This document shows, piece by piece, positions 50,883 to 60,332 of a stretch of DNA of 64,000 nucleotides. Both the position numbers and the translations under genes were made by a program. The stretch's first letter is position 1; each line of letters begins with the position of its first letter. This DNA is from an uncultured Prevotellaceae bacterium (lineage in GTDB: Bacteria > Bacteroidota > Bacteroidia > Bacteroidales > UBA3663), in contig ONNR01000005.1 of NCBI GenBank assembly GCA_900319235.1, forward strand, positions 62,001-126,000, written 5' to 3'. Under the pieces are notes generated by a model. That model made no database searches, was not told the origin of the DNA, and saw only the letters and a list, made by a program, of their open reading frames with translations.

Positions 50883-51521
50883 ATGTATATCAAAGTTTGC
50901 GGCATGCGCGATGCCCAGAATATTCGCGATGTGGAAGCCCTCGAAGTTGATATCATTGGCTTCATATTTTGGCCTGAATCCAAGCGCTATGTCAGTACAA
51001 AACCCGACTATCTGCCTATCGAGGCCGAGCGTGCAGGCGTGTTTGTGAATGCTTCGCCCGACGAAATTGTGCATAAGGTCAAGGAGTATGGCCTTCAATA
51101 CGTGCAGCTTCATGGTGACGAGGATATCGCTTACGTTACAAACCTACAGAAACTCCTGGAGGCATCCGTCCCCAGAATGCCACGCATCGTTCGTGCAATC
51201 CAGGTGGCATCGCGCAGCAAAGTGCTCAAGGCGATGATGTGGGATGGTTTTGTCGATGGACTCCTCTTCGAAGCACCCACTACGGGCTATGGTGGTTCGG
51301 GAGTGTCGTTCGATTGGAGTCTGCTTTCCAGTTATCGTGGCAACACGCCATTCTTCATCTCCGGAGGTATTGGACCTCAGTCGCTTGAAGCCTTGCTTGA
51401 GTTCGAACATCCCCAGTGGATAGGTGTCGATCTGAATAGTCGTTTCGAATCGTCTCCAGGGTTCAAGGATGTCGCTTTGCTCCGTCCTTTTGTCGAAGCA
51501 TTGAAAAAAATGAAAAATTGA
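50883..51521 (+). CDS. trpF: Phosphoribosylanthranilate isomerase
   Basis: 212 residues from the ATG at 50883. The start YIKVCGMRDAQNI carries the catalytic Cys. Then GFIFWPESKRYV, YVQLHGDEDI and the C-terminal FISGGIGPQSLEALL and GVDLNSRFES. Catalyses the Amadori rearrangement before TrpC. Confidence 0.95.
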   Translation: MYIKVCGMRDAQNIRDVEALEVDIIGFIFWPESKRYVSTKPDYLPIEAERAGVFVNASPDEIVHKVKEYGLQYVQLHGDEDIAYVTNLQKLLEASVPRMPRIVRAIQVASRSKVLKAMMWDGFVDGLLFEAPTTGYGGSGVSFDWSLLSSYRGNTPFFISGGIGPQSLEALLEFEHPQWIGVDLNSRFESSPGFKDVALLRPFVEALKKMKN

Positions 51522-51543
51522 AAAAAATAAAAAAATAAAAAAA
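51503..51543 (+). repeat. A-rich 8-9 bp repeat between trpF and trpA
   Basis: Four to five units of the form GAAAAAAT/AAAAAAAT overlap the last trpF codons and end 2 bases before the trpA ATG. Confidence 0.7.
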
Positions 51544-51545
51544 CT

Positions 51546-52343
51546 ATGAATAGAATCAATCAGCTGTTTGCAAGCAGGCCCGAGAAACTGCTGAGCCTCT
51601 ATTTCTGTGCGGGTGCCCCTACACTTGAAGGTACTGCTGAGGTCCTGCACGCCATGCAGCAGCACGGCATCGCCATGGTCGAGGTCGGTATTCCTTTCAG
51701 CGACCCTATGGCCGATGGGCCTGTTATCCAGAATGCAGCCACCAAGGCGTTGCGCAATGGTATGACCCTTCGCAAGCTCTTCTCTCAACTCGAAGGTATT
51801 CGCCGAAGTCCTTCTGAAGGTGGGGTGGGAGACAATCTTCCTCTCATCCTCATGGGCTATCTCAATCCCATCATGCAGTTTGGGTTCGAGCGGTTCTGCC
51901 AGGAATGTGTTCGTGTGGGTGTCGATGGTGTCATCATTCCCGACCTTCCCTTCAAGGACTATATGGAGGACTTCAAGCCCATCGCCGACCATTACGACCT
52001 GCGCATCATCATGCTCATTACGCCCGAAACGTCCGAAGAGCGTATCCGTTTCATCGACGACAACACTTCGGGATTCATCTATATGGTTTCGTCGGCAGCC
52101 ATCACTGGCGCACAGAAGGAGTTCAACGAGGCCAAGCAGGCCTACTTCAACAAGGTTCATGCGATGCATCTTAAGAACCCCACCATGATAGGATTCGGCA
52201 TCAGCAATCGCCAGACCTTGGAGTCTGCACAGGCAAACGCCAATGGTGCCATCATCGGTTCGAAGTTCGTCCAGTTGCTCGACGAGGAGAACGGAAATGC
52301 CCCGAAGGCCCTGGACAGGCTCTTCGAGGCATTGAAGCAGTAG
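51546..52343 (+). CDS. trpA: Tryptophan synthase alpha chain
   Basis: 265 residues. Catalytic Glu and Asp in VEVGIPFSDPMADGPVIQNA, MGYLNPIMQFG, and the phosphate-binding GFGISNRQTLESA. Cleaves indole-glycerol phosphate and passes indole to TrpB. Last gene of the operon; no clear hairpin terminator was found in the 42 bases before the convergent DUF4421 gene. Confidence 0.97.
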   Translation: MNRINQLFASRPEKLLSLYFCAGAPTLEGTAEVLHAMQQHGIAMVEVGIPFSDPMADGPVIQNAATKALRNGMTLRKLFSQLEGIRRSPSEGGVGDNLPLILMGYLNPIMQFGFERFCQECVRVGVDGVIIPDLPFKDYMEDFKPIADHYDLRIIMLITPETSEERIRFIDDNTSGFIYMVSSAAITGAQKEFNEAKQAYFNKVHAMHLKNPTMIGFGISNRQTLESAQANANGAIIGSKFVQLLDEENGNAPKALDRLFEALKQ

Positions 52344-52385
52344 TCGATTTTTATAAGGGATTTCTCTCTGTCATTATAAATTTCT

Positions 52386-53366
52386 TCAAAGGCGCAGACC
52401 GTAGAACATACGGATGCGCCATTTTATGTTGTGCAGGGCAAGATCTTCTTCATTGCCGATATTGGTGAAGTTGAACACCATCGACATTCCGAAGAACTTG
52501 TTGCCCAACTGGCGCACCACGGCTCCTCGTCCTGTGATTATGGCCTCGGGAAAATGGTAGTGCAGAGGCACACGCGCATCGCCGAAAGTCATCGACGTGT
52601 TGCTATAGACGATGAAGGTTGGTGTGGCAGATATGTGCAGCAGCCAATCTCGCGACGGCACATAGTTGTAGCCGTAGCCGCCACCGATGCCGATGTTGGT
52701 CATCTTGATTTGCGTCTCCTGTTCCCATTTGAGCGTAGTATGCTGCCCCATACCTGAAACTGCAACGAGGAAACTGCCTGCCGAACGGCGCTGGAAGTAA
52801 CTTTGCGTGAATGCTGCAGGAAAGGAGAACCGACGGCCGTTGAAGATGTAGAATCCGTTCAGGTTCAGCGTCCTTACCGACAGCATGTCCGCAGGAAGAT
52901 AGATGCGTTCCATCCCATCCATGTCGTGCCAACCCGTGAAGTTGTGCGCATCCTGGAAGATGATGTCGTAGCCAAAGCGCCTGCCGTAGGAATTGAAGTT
53001 CAGCTCGAAGTCGCGGTACCTGCCCATCAGTTTGGCAGGATTGATGGCTGCACTGAGCGAGAATCCAAGATAACTCACGCCCACGCTGAGCGTCGATTTG
53101 TAGTCGGCTGTTATCTCCGAGTTGAATTTCTGTCCGCTCGTCACACCCATGGTCTCCAGCTTCGCACCCGAAATGTTGAGTCGCGCTGCGAGGGTCCACT
53201 TGGTCTTCGGTCTTGTGACGTACGCCGTGTCGATGTTGCCCTTGAAGTAGCCTATGGTCAGCACACTATCCACCCAATGGTTCAGCCTATGTGTCTTTTC
53301 CTGCGCAATGGCCTGCTGGAAAGTCAACGCAGCTAACAGACAAAGGATGGATAGTCTCATGTTCAT
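52386..53366 (-). CDS. DUF4421 outer-membrane beta-barrel-like protein
   Basis: 326 residues from the ATG at 53364-53366, giving the signal peptide LSILCLLAALTFQQAIAQ. A GTG at 53372 overlapping the stop of the TolC-like gene (GTGA) is an alternative. The mature protein is a series of alternating amphipathic strands ending in aromatic-rich FYGLRL, as in outer-membrane barrels. It matches DUF4421, unknown in function. It is the last gene of the RND efflux operon, so a role in envelope lipid or efflux physiology is possible. Confidence 0.75.
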   Translation of the reverse strand: MNMRLSILCLLAALTFQQAIAQEKTHRLNHWVDSVLTIGYFKGNIDTAYVTRPKTKWTLAARLNISGAKLETMGVTSGQKFNSEITADYKSTLSVGVSYLGFSLSAAINPAKLMGRYRDFELNFNSYGRRFGYDIIFQDAHNFTGWHDMDGMERIYLPADMLSVRTLNLNGFYIFNGRRFSFPAAFTQSYFQRRSAGSFLVAVSGMGQHTTLKWEQETQIKMTNIGIGGGYGYNYVPSRDWLLHISATPTFIVYSNTSMTFGDARVPLHYHFPEAIITGRGAVVRQLGNKFFGMSMVFNFTNIGNEEDLALHNIKWRIRMFYGLRL

Positions 53367-53368
53367 TT

Positions 53369-54793
53369 TCACTTCGAGCCTCCGCCAAGTGCGATATAGA
53401 GTGCGATGACGGCCTGGGCACCCTTGTACATGTTCATGGCCTCGTTGAGCTGCGAGTTGAGCAGACTCTCCTGGGCAGTGAGCACTTCGATGTAGTTGGC
53501 CTTGCCGTTGTCCATCAGCTCATGTGTGCCGTAGTAGGCATCGGTAAGCGCTTCCACCTGGCGATGGTAGTACTGGTGCTTGGCGCGTGCAGCCTGGCAG
53601 TCGGCCATAGCCTCGTTCACCTGGTTGCCTGCGTCGATGATGGTCTGCACATACTTCTTCTGCAGATCCTCCTTGGTCAGATTCTGTATCTTCAGGTTAG
53701 CACGGAGCTGTCCGCGTGCGAAGATGGGCTGTGTGAGTTGGCCGACGGCGGTAAGCAGAAGTTTGCCGGGATTGACTACCATGCTTCCAGCCGAGTTGGT
53801 CCATCCTGCAGTTCCCGACAGGGTGATGCTGGGGAAGAAGGCTGAGCGAGCGGCCTGAGTATTGTAGAAGGCTTCCTCTAGTGCGTGGTTGGCCATGCGA
53901 ATGTCGGGGCGCTGCTCAAGCATCGTGGCGGGTACGCCGGTCTTCAGGAACTCAATATCGAACATGCGCTGGCCGGTCTCGCCCTTTGCCTGGGGATGAT
54001 GCAGCTCCGAAGAGCCCCAGAAGTTGCGCTCGATGCGCTGGGGCGTGCTTCCCATCAGGCGGCAGATGGCATTCTCCACACTGCGTATGTTGCGGCGCGT
54101 ATCGACAATCTGTGCCTTCACGTTCAGGTAGGACGACTCCATCTGATTGACTGCGGTAGAGTATGACTTGCCGTTTTCCCAAAGTGTCTTCTGTGTCTCA
54201 AGCGAGATGTTCCAGAGGCTGTCGGTCTTCGTCAGGATATCCAGCTGTCGGTCGAGCAGCTGCAGCATGTAGTACTGCTGGGCTGTGGTCGAGATGAGGT
54301 TGGCACGCACCATCTCTTCGCGCATCTGCGCTTGCTTGAGCATGGCCTTTGCGGCACGTTTCTTATTGGTGATGGAGCCAAATACATCAAGGTCCATCGA
54401 CATCTGCAGTGGCAGGTTGTAGGTCTGGCTGGCCTTCCCCTGGTCAAAGCTGGCTATGGTGCCCTGTGGTCCAAGTGAAATGGCTGGAAGGTAGGCCAAG
54501 CGGGCTGCCATCAGCGAAGCCTCGCTCTTTTCTACCGCGAGTCGGGCCGAATTCAGGTCGGTGTTGTTGTCCAGCACCTGTTCGATGAGTTGCTGCAGAA
54601 GCGGGTCGACGAAGAACTCGCGCCACGACATCATAGCTATCGACGTGCCATCGGTGGCCGTTGTGATGTCCTGGGTTCGGCCAAAGACATCGGCGGGAAT
54701 CTCGGTCTTCTGCTCGTACGTATTGTATATGCCGCATCCTGAGAACAGGAGGCTCACGGCTGCAGCGGTGAAGATATAGCTTAATCTTTTCAT
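53369..54793 (-). CDS. Efflux outer-membrane channel lipoprotein (TolC/OprM family)
   Basis: 474 residues. Lipobox LFSGC near residue 20. Two repeated TolC-type helical halves: DLNSARLAVEKSEASLMAARLAYLP and RPDIRMANHALEEAFYNTQAA mark the OprM/NodT pattern. It forms the trimeric exit duct for the RND pump encoded just upstream (gap 3 bases). Confidence 0.93.
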   Translation of the reverse strand: MKRLSYIFTAAAVSLLFSGCGIYNTYEQKTEIPADVFGRTQDITTATDGTSIAMMSWREFFVDPLLQQLIEQVLDNNTDLNSARLAVEKSEASLMAARLAYLPAISLGPQGTIASFDQGKASQTYNLPLQMSMDLDVFGSITNKKRAAKAMLKQAQMREEMVRANLISTTAQQYYMLQLLDRQLDILTKTDSLWNISLETQKTLWENGKSYSTAVNQMESSYLNVKAQIVDTRRNIRSVENAICRLMGSTPQRIERNFWGSSELHHPQAKGETGQRMFDIEFLKTGVPATMLEQRPDIRMANHALEEAFYNTQAARSAFFPSITLSGTAGWTNSAGSMVVNPGKLLLTAVGQLTQPIFARGQLRANLKIQNLTKEDLQKKYVQTIIDAGNQVNEAMADCQAARAKHQYYHRQVEALTDAYYGTHELMDNGKANYIEVLTAQESLLNSQLNEAMNMYKGAQAVIALYIALGGGSK

Positions 54794-54796
54794 GAC

Positions 54797-57700
54797 TTAT
54801 TCCTCAGTTAAATTAAGATCCTTTCCCTGGAATCTTTCATGCAGTTTCTGGAACACGATGAAGAAGACGGGGACGACAAACAGCAGGGCGATGGTGCCCA
54901 CCGACATGCCACCTACCACGCCGAGTGCCAGTGCACGGTTGCCATTGGCACCTGCACCACCCTCGATGATGAGTGGAATCATACCTGCAATCATCGTGAA
55001 TACCGTCATCAGGATGGGGCGCAGACGTTCCTTGCAGGCTTCGAAGGCTGCTCCGCTGATGCTCATGCCCTGGGCACGGCGCTCGGAGGCAAACTCGGTG
55101 ATGAGGATGGCCGTCTTCGACAGAAGGCCGATGAGCATAATTACACCTGTCTGCAGGTAGATGTTGTTGTCCATACCCGGCAGATGGAGCAATGAGCCCA
55201 GATAAGCGAATACGAAGGCACCCATCAGGCCAAAGGGAACAGAAAGCAGCACAGCCCAAGGTGTGAACCACGAGTTGTAGAGCGAGGCGAGGATGAGATA
55301 GATGAGGATGACACAAATGACATAAATCAGAGCGGTGGCATTCGAGCCGGCAGCCTCCTCAAGTTCTCGCGACATGCCGCTGTATTCGTAGGCGTAGCCA
55401 TTGGGCATAGTCTCCTTGAACACTTCGGCAATCACCTTATGGGCATCGCCCTCGGTATATCCGTTGGCAGCCTGAACGAAGCAGGTGATGCTCTGGAACA
55501 GGTTGAAGTGTTCGACGCTCGAAGTGCCGACAACCTCCTTTAATGTGACGAATTCCGCAATGGGGGCCATCTTGCCGCCGCGTACACGCACGAAGATGTT
55601 GTTCAGCGACGATGGGTCGAGGCGGTATTCAGGTGAGGCGCTGGCCATGATGCGATAGACCTTGCCGAACTGATTGTAGTTGCCCACATAGCTTCCACCG
55701 CAGTAGGCACCGAGGTTCCTCAGCACCGAAGCGGGAGAGATGCCTGCACGGTCACATTGGGTAGCATCGACCTCTACCTGGTACTTGGGGAAACGCTCCG
55801 AGTAGCTGGTCATGGCCATGCTGATCTCCGGACGTTCACCCAACTTGGCCAGGAAGTTGTTGGTGAGACTGGCAAATTCCGAAAGGTCGCCATCGTTCAG
55901 GTCCTGAAGCACAAGGTTCACGCTGTTGTTCGAACCGTAGCCAGGCACCTGTGGCAACTGGAATGGCATTACCTGCGCGTTCTTGATCTCCTTGCTGGCA
56001 AAGTAGAGACGACCGATGACGAGGTCTACGTAATGGTTGAATCCTTCACGTTCCTCCCATGGCTTCAGGCGGATGATCATCGTGGCGTAGTTCGAGCCCG
56101 AACCCGACATCATACCATAGCCGCAGGCCGTGGCGAAGCTCTCCATCTCGGGAATCTCCTTCACCTTTTCCTCCACCTTCTTCACGATTTCGCGCGTCTC
56201 GTGGAGTGTCGTTCCCTCAGGGGCACGGATTTCGGCAAGGATTACGCCCTGGTCCTCCTGAGGCACAAGTCCTGAAGGCAGATTTCTCATGAAGAAGATG
56301 AGCAGGGAGGCTGCTACAGCCAGCAGACCCCATGCCAGGACGGGACGCTTGATGAACTTCTGTACGCTTTTCGAGTACTTGTTGAAGATGGCATTATAGC
56401 TCGCGGTATAGGCTTTCTTGGTGTAGTAGGTGATGCCCTTGCCCTCCTTCTTGCCTTCGGTGACTCTCAGCATGATGGCGCAAAGGGCAGGACAGAGCGT
56501 CAGGGCGGATACGCACGAGAGGCCTACTGACGAGGCAATCGTCACACCAAACTGGGTGAAGAATGCTCCCGATGTGCCAGGCATGAAGGCTACTGGGATG
56601 AACACAGCCATGAATACCAGGGTACACGAGATTACGGCAACCGACACTTCCGACATTGCCTCGCGGGTGGCTTGGCGGGCATCGCTGACGCCACTTTCCA
56701 TCTTGGCCATCACGGCCTCCACAACTACGATGGCATCGTCGACCACAGTACCGATGGCGAGCACAAGCGCAAACAGCGTAAGGATGTTGAGCGAGAAGCC
56801 TGCCAAAGAAACGATGGCAAAGGTGCCCAACAGCGAAACGATGATGGAGATGGAGGGGATGATGGTGGCCTTGAAGTTCTGCAGGAAGAAGAACACCACA
56901 AGGATGACGAGGAAGATGGCTATGATGAGCGTCTCGACCACATTGCCGATGGCAGCATAGAGGAAGTCATCGCTTGTCTCGAGTTTCACAAACTCCAGGC
57001 CTGCAGGCATCATCGGCTTCATGTCCTCGTAAAGCTGGTCGATGCGGGCATTTACCTCAGTGGCATTGGCTCCCGGTGCCTGGAACACCATGAAGATGGT
57101 GCCTGGCTTGCCGTTGATGTTCGAAAGGAAGTTGTAGCTCATGGCACCGATCTCCACATCAGCTACATCGCTCAGATGCAGCAGGTGGCCGCCCTCGCTG
57201 GTGCGCAATACGATCTCGTTGAACTCTTCGATGGTCTTCAGCGTACCCTTGTATTCCATGGTGTACTGGTAGCTGTTCTCCGACTGTGCGCCCAGGCTAC
57301 CCGTGGCGGCAACGAAGCTCTGGCCACTGATGGCTGCGAACACGTCGTTGGGTTCCAGACCATATTGTGCCATTACGTCGGGCTTCATCCAGATGCGCAG
57401 CGCATAGGTGTTGCCTAATGCCATCACATCGCCCACGCCGGTGATACGCATCAGACGAGGCTTCAGGTTGATGTCGATGTAGTTGGCCACGAAGTCGTCG
57501 TCATACTTGCCATCGACACTCCTCAGGGCGCCTATCTGCAGGATGTTGCTCTGCATCTTGAAGACCTGAACGCCCACTTTCGTAACGTCGGCAGGCAGCA
57601 TGGCTGTGGCTCGGGTCACGCGGTTCTGGACGTTCACCGCAGCAAGGTCAGGATCTGTGCCGGCCTCGAAATAGACCACGATGCTCACGTCGCCCGACGA

Positions 57701-57952
57701 AGAGGCCGACGAGGTCATGTAGGTCATATCGGGCACACCGTTGATTGCTTCTTCCAAGGGCTGCACCACCGACTTCATGATGGTGTTGGCGTCAGCACCT
57801 GTATAGGTGGTTGACACACGGACGGTAGGCGGTGCGATGTTCGGGTACTGCTCGATGGGCAGTGTGGACATGCAGATGTAGCCCACCAAAGCTATGACGA
57901 TACTGATGGCACATGCCATCACATATCGGTTGATGAATATATTATTTTTCAT
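54797..57952 (-). CDS. RND-family multidrug efflux pump, inner membrane subunit (AcrB type)
   Basis: 1051 residues from the ATG at 57950-57952; a TTG two codons upstream overlaps the adaptor stop and is not preferred. HAE1-type features: TLPIEQYPNIAPPTVRVSTT, twelve membrane helices, the proton-relay Asp pair in AIGTVVDDAIVVVE, and ALTLCPALCAIML and GLLSKTAILITEFA. Uses the proton gradient to export drugs, detergents or bile acids through the TolC-like channel. Confidence 0.95.
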   Translation of the reverse strand: MKNNIFINRYVMACAISIVIALVGYICMSTLPIEQYPNIAPPTVRVSTTYTGADANTIMKSVVQPLEEAINGVPDMTYMTSSASSSGDVSIVVYFEAGTDPDLAAVNVQNRVTRATAMLPADVTKVGVQVFKMQSNILQIGALRSVDGKYDDDFVANYIDINLKPRLMRITGVGDVMALGNTYALRIWMKPDVMAQYGLEPNDVFAAISGQSFVAATGSLGAQSENSYQYTMEYKGTLKTIEEFNEIVLRTSEGGHLLHLSDVADVEIGAMSYNFLSNINGKPGTIFMVFQAPGANATEVNARIDQLYEDMKPMMPAGLEFVKLETSDDFLYAAIGNVVETLIIAIFLVILVVFFFLQNFKATIIPSISIIVSLLGTFAIVSLAGFSLNILTLFALVLAIGTVVDDAIVVVEAVMAKMESGVSDARQATREAMSEVSVAVISCTLVFMAVFIPVAFMPGTSGAFFTQFGVTIASSVGLSCVSALTLCPALCAIMLRVTEGKKEGKGITYYTKKAYTASYNAIFNKYSKSVQKFIKRPVLAWGLLAVAASLLIFFMRNLPSGLVPQEDQGVILAEIRAPEGTTLHETREIVKKVEEKVKEIPEMESFATACGYGMMSGSGSNYATMIIRLKPWEEREGFNHYVDLVIGRLYFASKEIKNAQVMPFQLPQVPGYGSNNSVNLVLQDLNDGDLSEFASLTNNFLAKLGERPEISMAMTSYSERFPKYQVEVDATQCDRAGISPASVLRNLGAYCGGSYVGNYNQFGKVYRIMASASPEYRLDPSSLNNIFVRVRGGKMAPIAEFVTLKEVVGTSSVEHFNLFQSITCFVQAANGYTEGDAHKVIAEVFKETMPNGYAYEYSGMSRELEEAAGSNATALIYVICVILIYLILASLYNSWFTPWAVLLSVPFGLMGAFVFAYLGSLLHLPGMDNNIYLQTGVIMLIGLLSKTAILITEFASERRAQGMSISGAAFEACKERLRPILMTVFTMIAGMIPLIIEGGAGANGNRALALGVVGGMSVGTIALLFVVPVFFIVFQKLHERFQGKDLNLTEE

Positions 57953-57954
57953 TT

Positions 57955-59064
57955 TCAAAACAGCACTTTTTGTCCTTCCTGTACATTGTTGGCACCGATG
58001 GTGACGATCTTGTCACCGACGGCAAGGCCGGAATTGATGATGACATCCTTGCCATTGCCCGTGTTTGTCGTAGTCACGGTGACGGCAGTTGCAGTGCTGT
58101 CGGGCTGCACCTTATATACCAGCGAGCGGTCCTGGATGCGCACAACTGAGGTCAAGGGGACTACCATCACGTCTTTCTGGGAGAATGGTAGAACCACAGT
58201 ACCTTGCACGCCCGAATAGAGGTGACCCTCGGGATTGGGGAACGTGGCTTTGCAGGAAAGTGAACCAGTAGCGGCATCTACTACACCTGTCAGACTCGAA
58301 ATGCGTCCCTTGTGCTGGTACTCTGTACCATTCTTCATTACGAATGTCACATCAGGCATGTTGGCCATGTGCGTCTCCTTGTCGCTTTGCGTCAGTCCCG
58401 CCTGGACTTGTCTTTCGATGATTGCTTCCGATACCGAGAACTCGGCTTCCATCGTCGTATTGCCACTGAGGATGGTCAGCTTAGTCATTGGTGACACTTG
58501 GTCGCCGCCGCGCACAGGTATCTCACCAATGATACCCGTCACGGGCGCTGTGATGGTACAGAAGCCAAGGTTCACCTTCGCACGGTTCACCGATGCACGG
58601 GCCTGGCTCACGGCAGCCTGCGCCTGAAGGTAACTGTTCTGCGAGTTGTCGAGCATGTAGCGGCTCACGATGTTCTTCTCGAACAGGTTCTTGTTCGACT
58701 CATATTCCAGTTTCGCACTGTTCTCCCTGGCCACTGCTGCCTGCAGGTTGGCTTCGGCAGCCTCCAGCTCCAGGTGCGCGTTGCGCGAGTCGATGACGAA
58801 GAGAGTCTGTCCCTTCTTTACCTGCTCACCCTCGGTGACGCTGATTTTCATCAGCTGACCACTTACCTGAGGCATGATGGTCACGTCGGTTTGTCCCTTC
58901 AGTTTTGCACTGAACTTCATAGGAACCTCGATGTCGGTTTTTTCGATGGTCATTGTCTCATACGATGTCGGCACTTCCTTGGGGATGTCCAGTCCGCACG
59001 ATGTCAGAACGCCAAGCATTGAGCTAAGCATCAAGGTCCATGTTAATACATTTTTCTTTTTCAT
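57955..59064 (-). CDS. RND efflux adaptor (membrane fusion protein)
   Basis: 369 residues from the ATG of MKKKNVLTWTLML; longer frame upstream crosses the promoter. Lipobox VLTSC. Barrel-sandwich halves MPQVSGQLMKISVTEGEQVKKGQ and FCTITAPVTGIIGEIPVRGG enclose a helical hairpin. A C-terminal membrane-proximal domain follows. First gene of the four-gene efflux operon. No TetR-type regulator is next to it; array 2 is instead. Confidence 0.93.
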   Translation of the reverse strand: MKKKNVLTWTLMLSSMLGVLTSCGLDIPKEVPTSYETMTIEKTDIEVPMKFSAKLKGQTDVTIMPQVSGQLMKISVTEGEQVKKGQTLFVIDSRNAHLELEAAEANLQAAVARENSAKLEYESNKNLFEKNIVSRYMLDNSQNSYLQAQAAVSQARASVNRAKVNLGFCTITAPVTGIIGEIPVRGGDQVSPMTKLTILSGNTTMEAEFSVSEAIIERQVQAGLTQSDKETHMANMPDVTFVMKNGTEYQHKGRISSLTGVVDAATGSLSCKATFPNPEGHLYSGVQGTVVLPFSQKDVMVVPLTSVVRIQDRSLVYKVQPDSTATAVTVTTTNTGNGKDVIINSGLAVGDKIVTIGANNVQEGQKVLF

Positions 59065-59122
59065 GTTGTTTATTATTGATTGATGTTCATTGTTTCTTGT
59101 TCGATCACTCCAAATAATGGTG

Positions 59123-59153
59123 CAAATATAAGGGAATTTTTTATTACTGCAAA
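59123..59153 (-). promoter_or_regulatory. Promoter of the RND efflux operon
   Basis: Reverse strand: TTTG (59150-59153), 19 bases, TATATTTG (59123-59130), exact consensus, 58 bases upstream of the adaptor start. The array at 59260-59622 begins about 107 bases further upstream. Confidence 0.8.
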
Positions 59154-59259
59154 ATAAAATGGGCGAAAAACTACTAAACCAATGCGACATAACATCCAAA
59201 TAGCGACAAAATCAGGATGTTCGCTTCATTTTTTGTCGCCTCCGACATCATTAGGCATC

Positions 59260-59622
59260 GTGTCGACCGTCAGAGTGTTATCTCCAATCGCGGAAGCATT
59301 CTGTCGGCCGAGAGAGTACTTCATCCGATCGGAGCAAGCATCCTGTCGGCCGTGAGAGTACTCCAGCCGATTGCGGAAGCATTCTGTCGGCCGTCGGAGT
59401 ACTTCATCCGATTGCGGAAGCATCCTATCGGCCGTGAGAGTACTCCATCCGATCGAAGCAAGCATCGTGTCGGCCGTTGGAGTATTTCCGCAGTTGTAGC
59501 AGGTACTCTGTCGGCCATTAGAGTACACCATCCCGCCGCATCGGGTACTCTGTCGGCCGTGAGAGTTCTTTTTCTTTTCGCGGAAGTATTCTGTCGGCCG
59601 TTGGAGTGTTTTCTCTGTGTAG
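59260..59622. repeat. Array 2: nine GGCC-centred dyad units, 41/42-bp period
   Basis: The core (GACC in the first unit, then GGCC) starts at 59265, 59306, 59348, 59389, 59430, 59472, 59513, 59555 and 59596, so spacing alternates between 41 and 42 bp. The core TCGGCCGTGAGAGTAC is shared with array 1, and the ACTC/GAGT arms recur across the GGCC centre (for example GTACTCTGTCGGCC followed by ATTAGAGTAC). The spacer half (GATTGCGGAAGCATTCTG) differs from that of array 1. The mixed period destroys any reading frame. Both arrays end in TCTC...TGTAG. Confidence 0.95.
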
Positions 59623-59734
59623 TTGAGCCAAGAGATCGGAAAAGAGTTCATTGTATTCATAGTTTCTTTGGATTTAATCAAAACGAAAGGAGTTCTTGTG
59701 TCTCGAAGATATGCGCATTATCTTTTCGACAATG

Positions 59735-59742
59735 CAAAGTTA
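59735..59742 (-). promoter_or_regulatory. Possible -7 box reading into array 2
   Basis: Reverse-strand TAACTTTG followed by GC lies about 113 bases to the right of the array and points into it. No -33 element at the normal distance was found, so this is tentative. Confidence 0.35.
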
Positions 59743-60139
59743 CGAATATTTCGTGGGATATTCGCCAAAATGGGCCTTCCGAGCATACGAATTAACGGAA
59801 ATTAAGACAATTTTTTATCTTTTACTCCTCCATTTTTGCCAAAATTAGATAATCGGCATGCTGTCTTTTCCTGAATTTGTAGACAAAATGCCACTCATAA
59901 AAAATCACAAAAATCACAAAAATCAAAATCACATTTATCAAATCACCGTTTGCTCACGCGCGATATATTTATATAAATAATTAATATATATTTATATATA
60001 AAATTTATTGCAATAAAACGCACCCCCCTTAATTCAATTGACCCCCAAACTCAAACAAAATTGATTTTTGTGATTTTGATTTTTGTGATAAATGTGATTT
60101 TTTGAAGACTACCGATTGTTTGTAAAGCGCTGAAATACA

Positions 60140-60166
60140 AGGCTTTGAACAAAACGTTAAAAGCCT
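60140..60166. repeat. 27-base hairpin, AGGCTT / AAAAC / AAGCCT family (copy 1)
   Basis: AGGCTTTGAAC, loop AAAAC, GTTAAAAGCCT: 11-bp stem with one mismatch. Related copies lie at 60306-60332, 60624-60650 and 62856-62882. Confidence 0.75.
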
Positions 60167-60305
60167 ATTCGAATGATCTGATAGTTTTCAGAAAAAGACA
60201 CCTCAAAGATACTGTCAATGCTGATCAGGGCTTATACCGATGTATCCATTGTAATCGGCAAACAAATATGGGATATAAAGAAGGTGAAAATGCAAGGTTA
60301 AGAGG

Positions 60306-60332
60306 AGGCTTGTTCCAAAACGGAATAAGCCT
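60306..60332. repeat. 27-base hairpin, AGGCTT / AAAAC / AAGCCT family (copy 2)
   Basis: AGGCTTGTTCC, loop AAAAC, GGAATAAGCCT: 11-bp stem with one mismatch at the same position (third from the middle) as a neighbour copy. Confidence 0.75.

Noticed and set aside
52386..59064. Polysaccharide utilisation locus
   Set aside because: The outer-membrane genes are an RND efflux system with TolC and adaptor, not SusC/SusD.
59226..59681. 151-codon reverse frame over array 2 as a gene
   Set aside because: It lacks family features, and the 41/42-bp alternation shifts frame between units so no protein repeat is kept. A weak promoter box upstream is noted but not enough.
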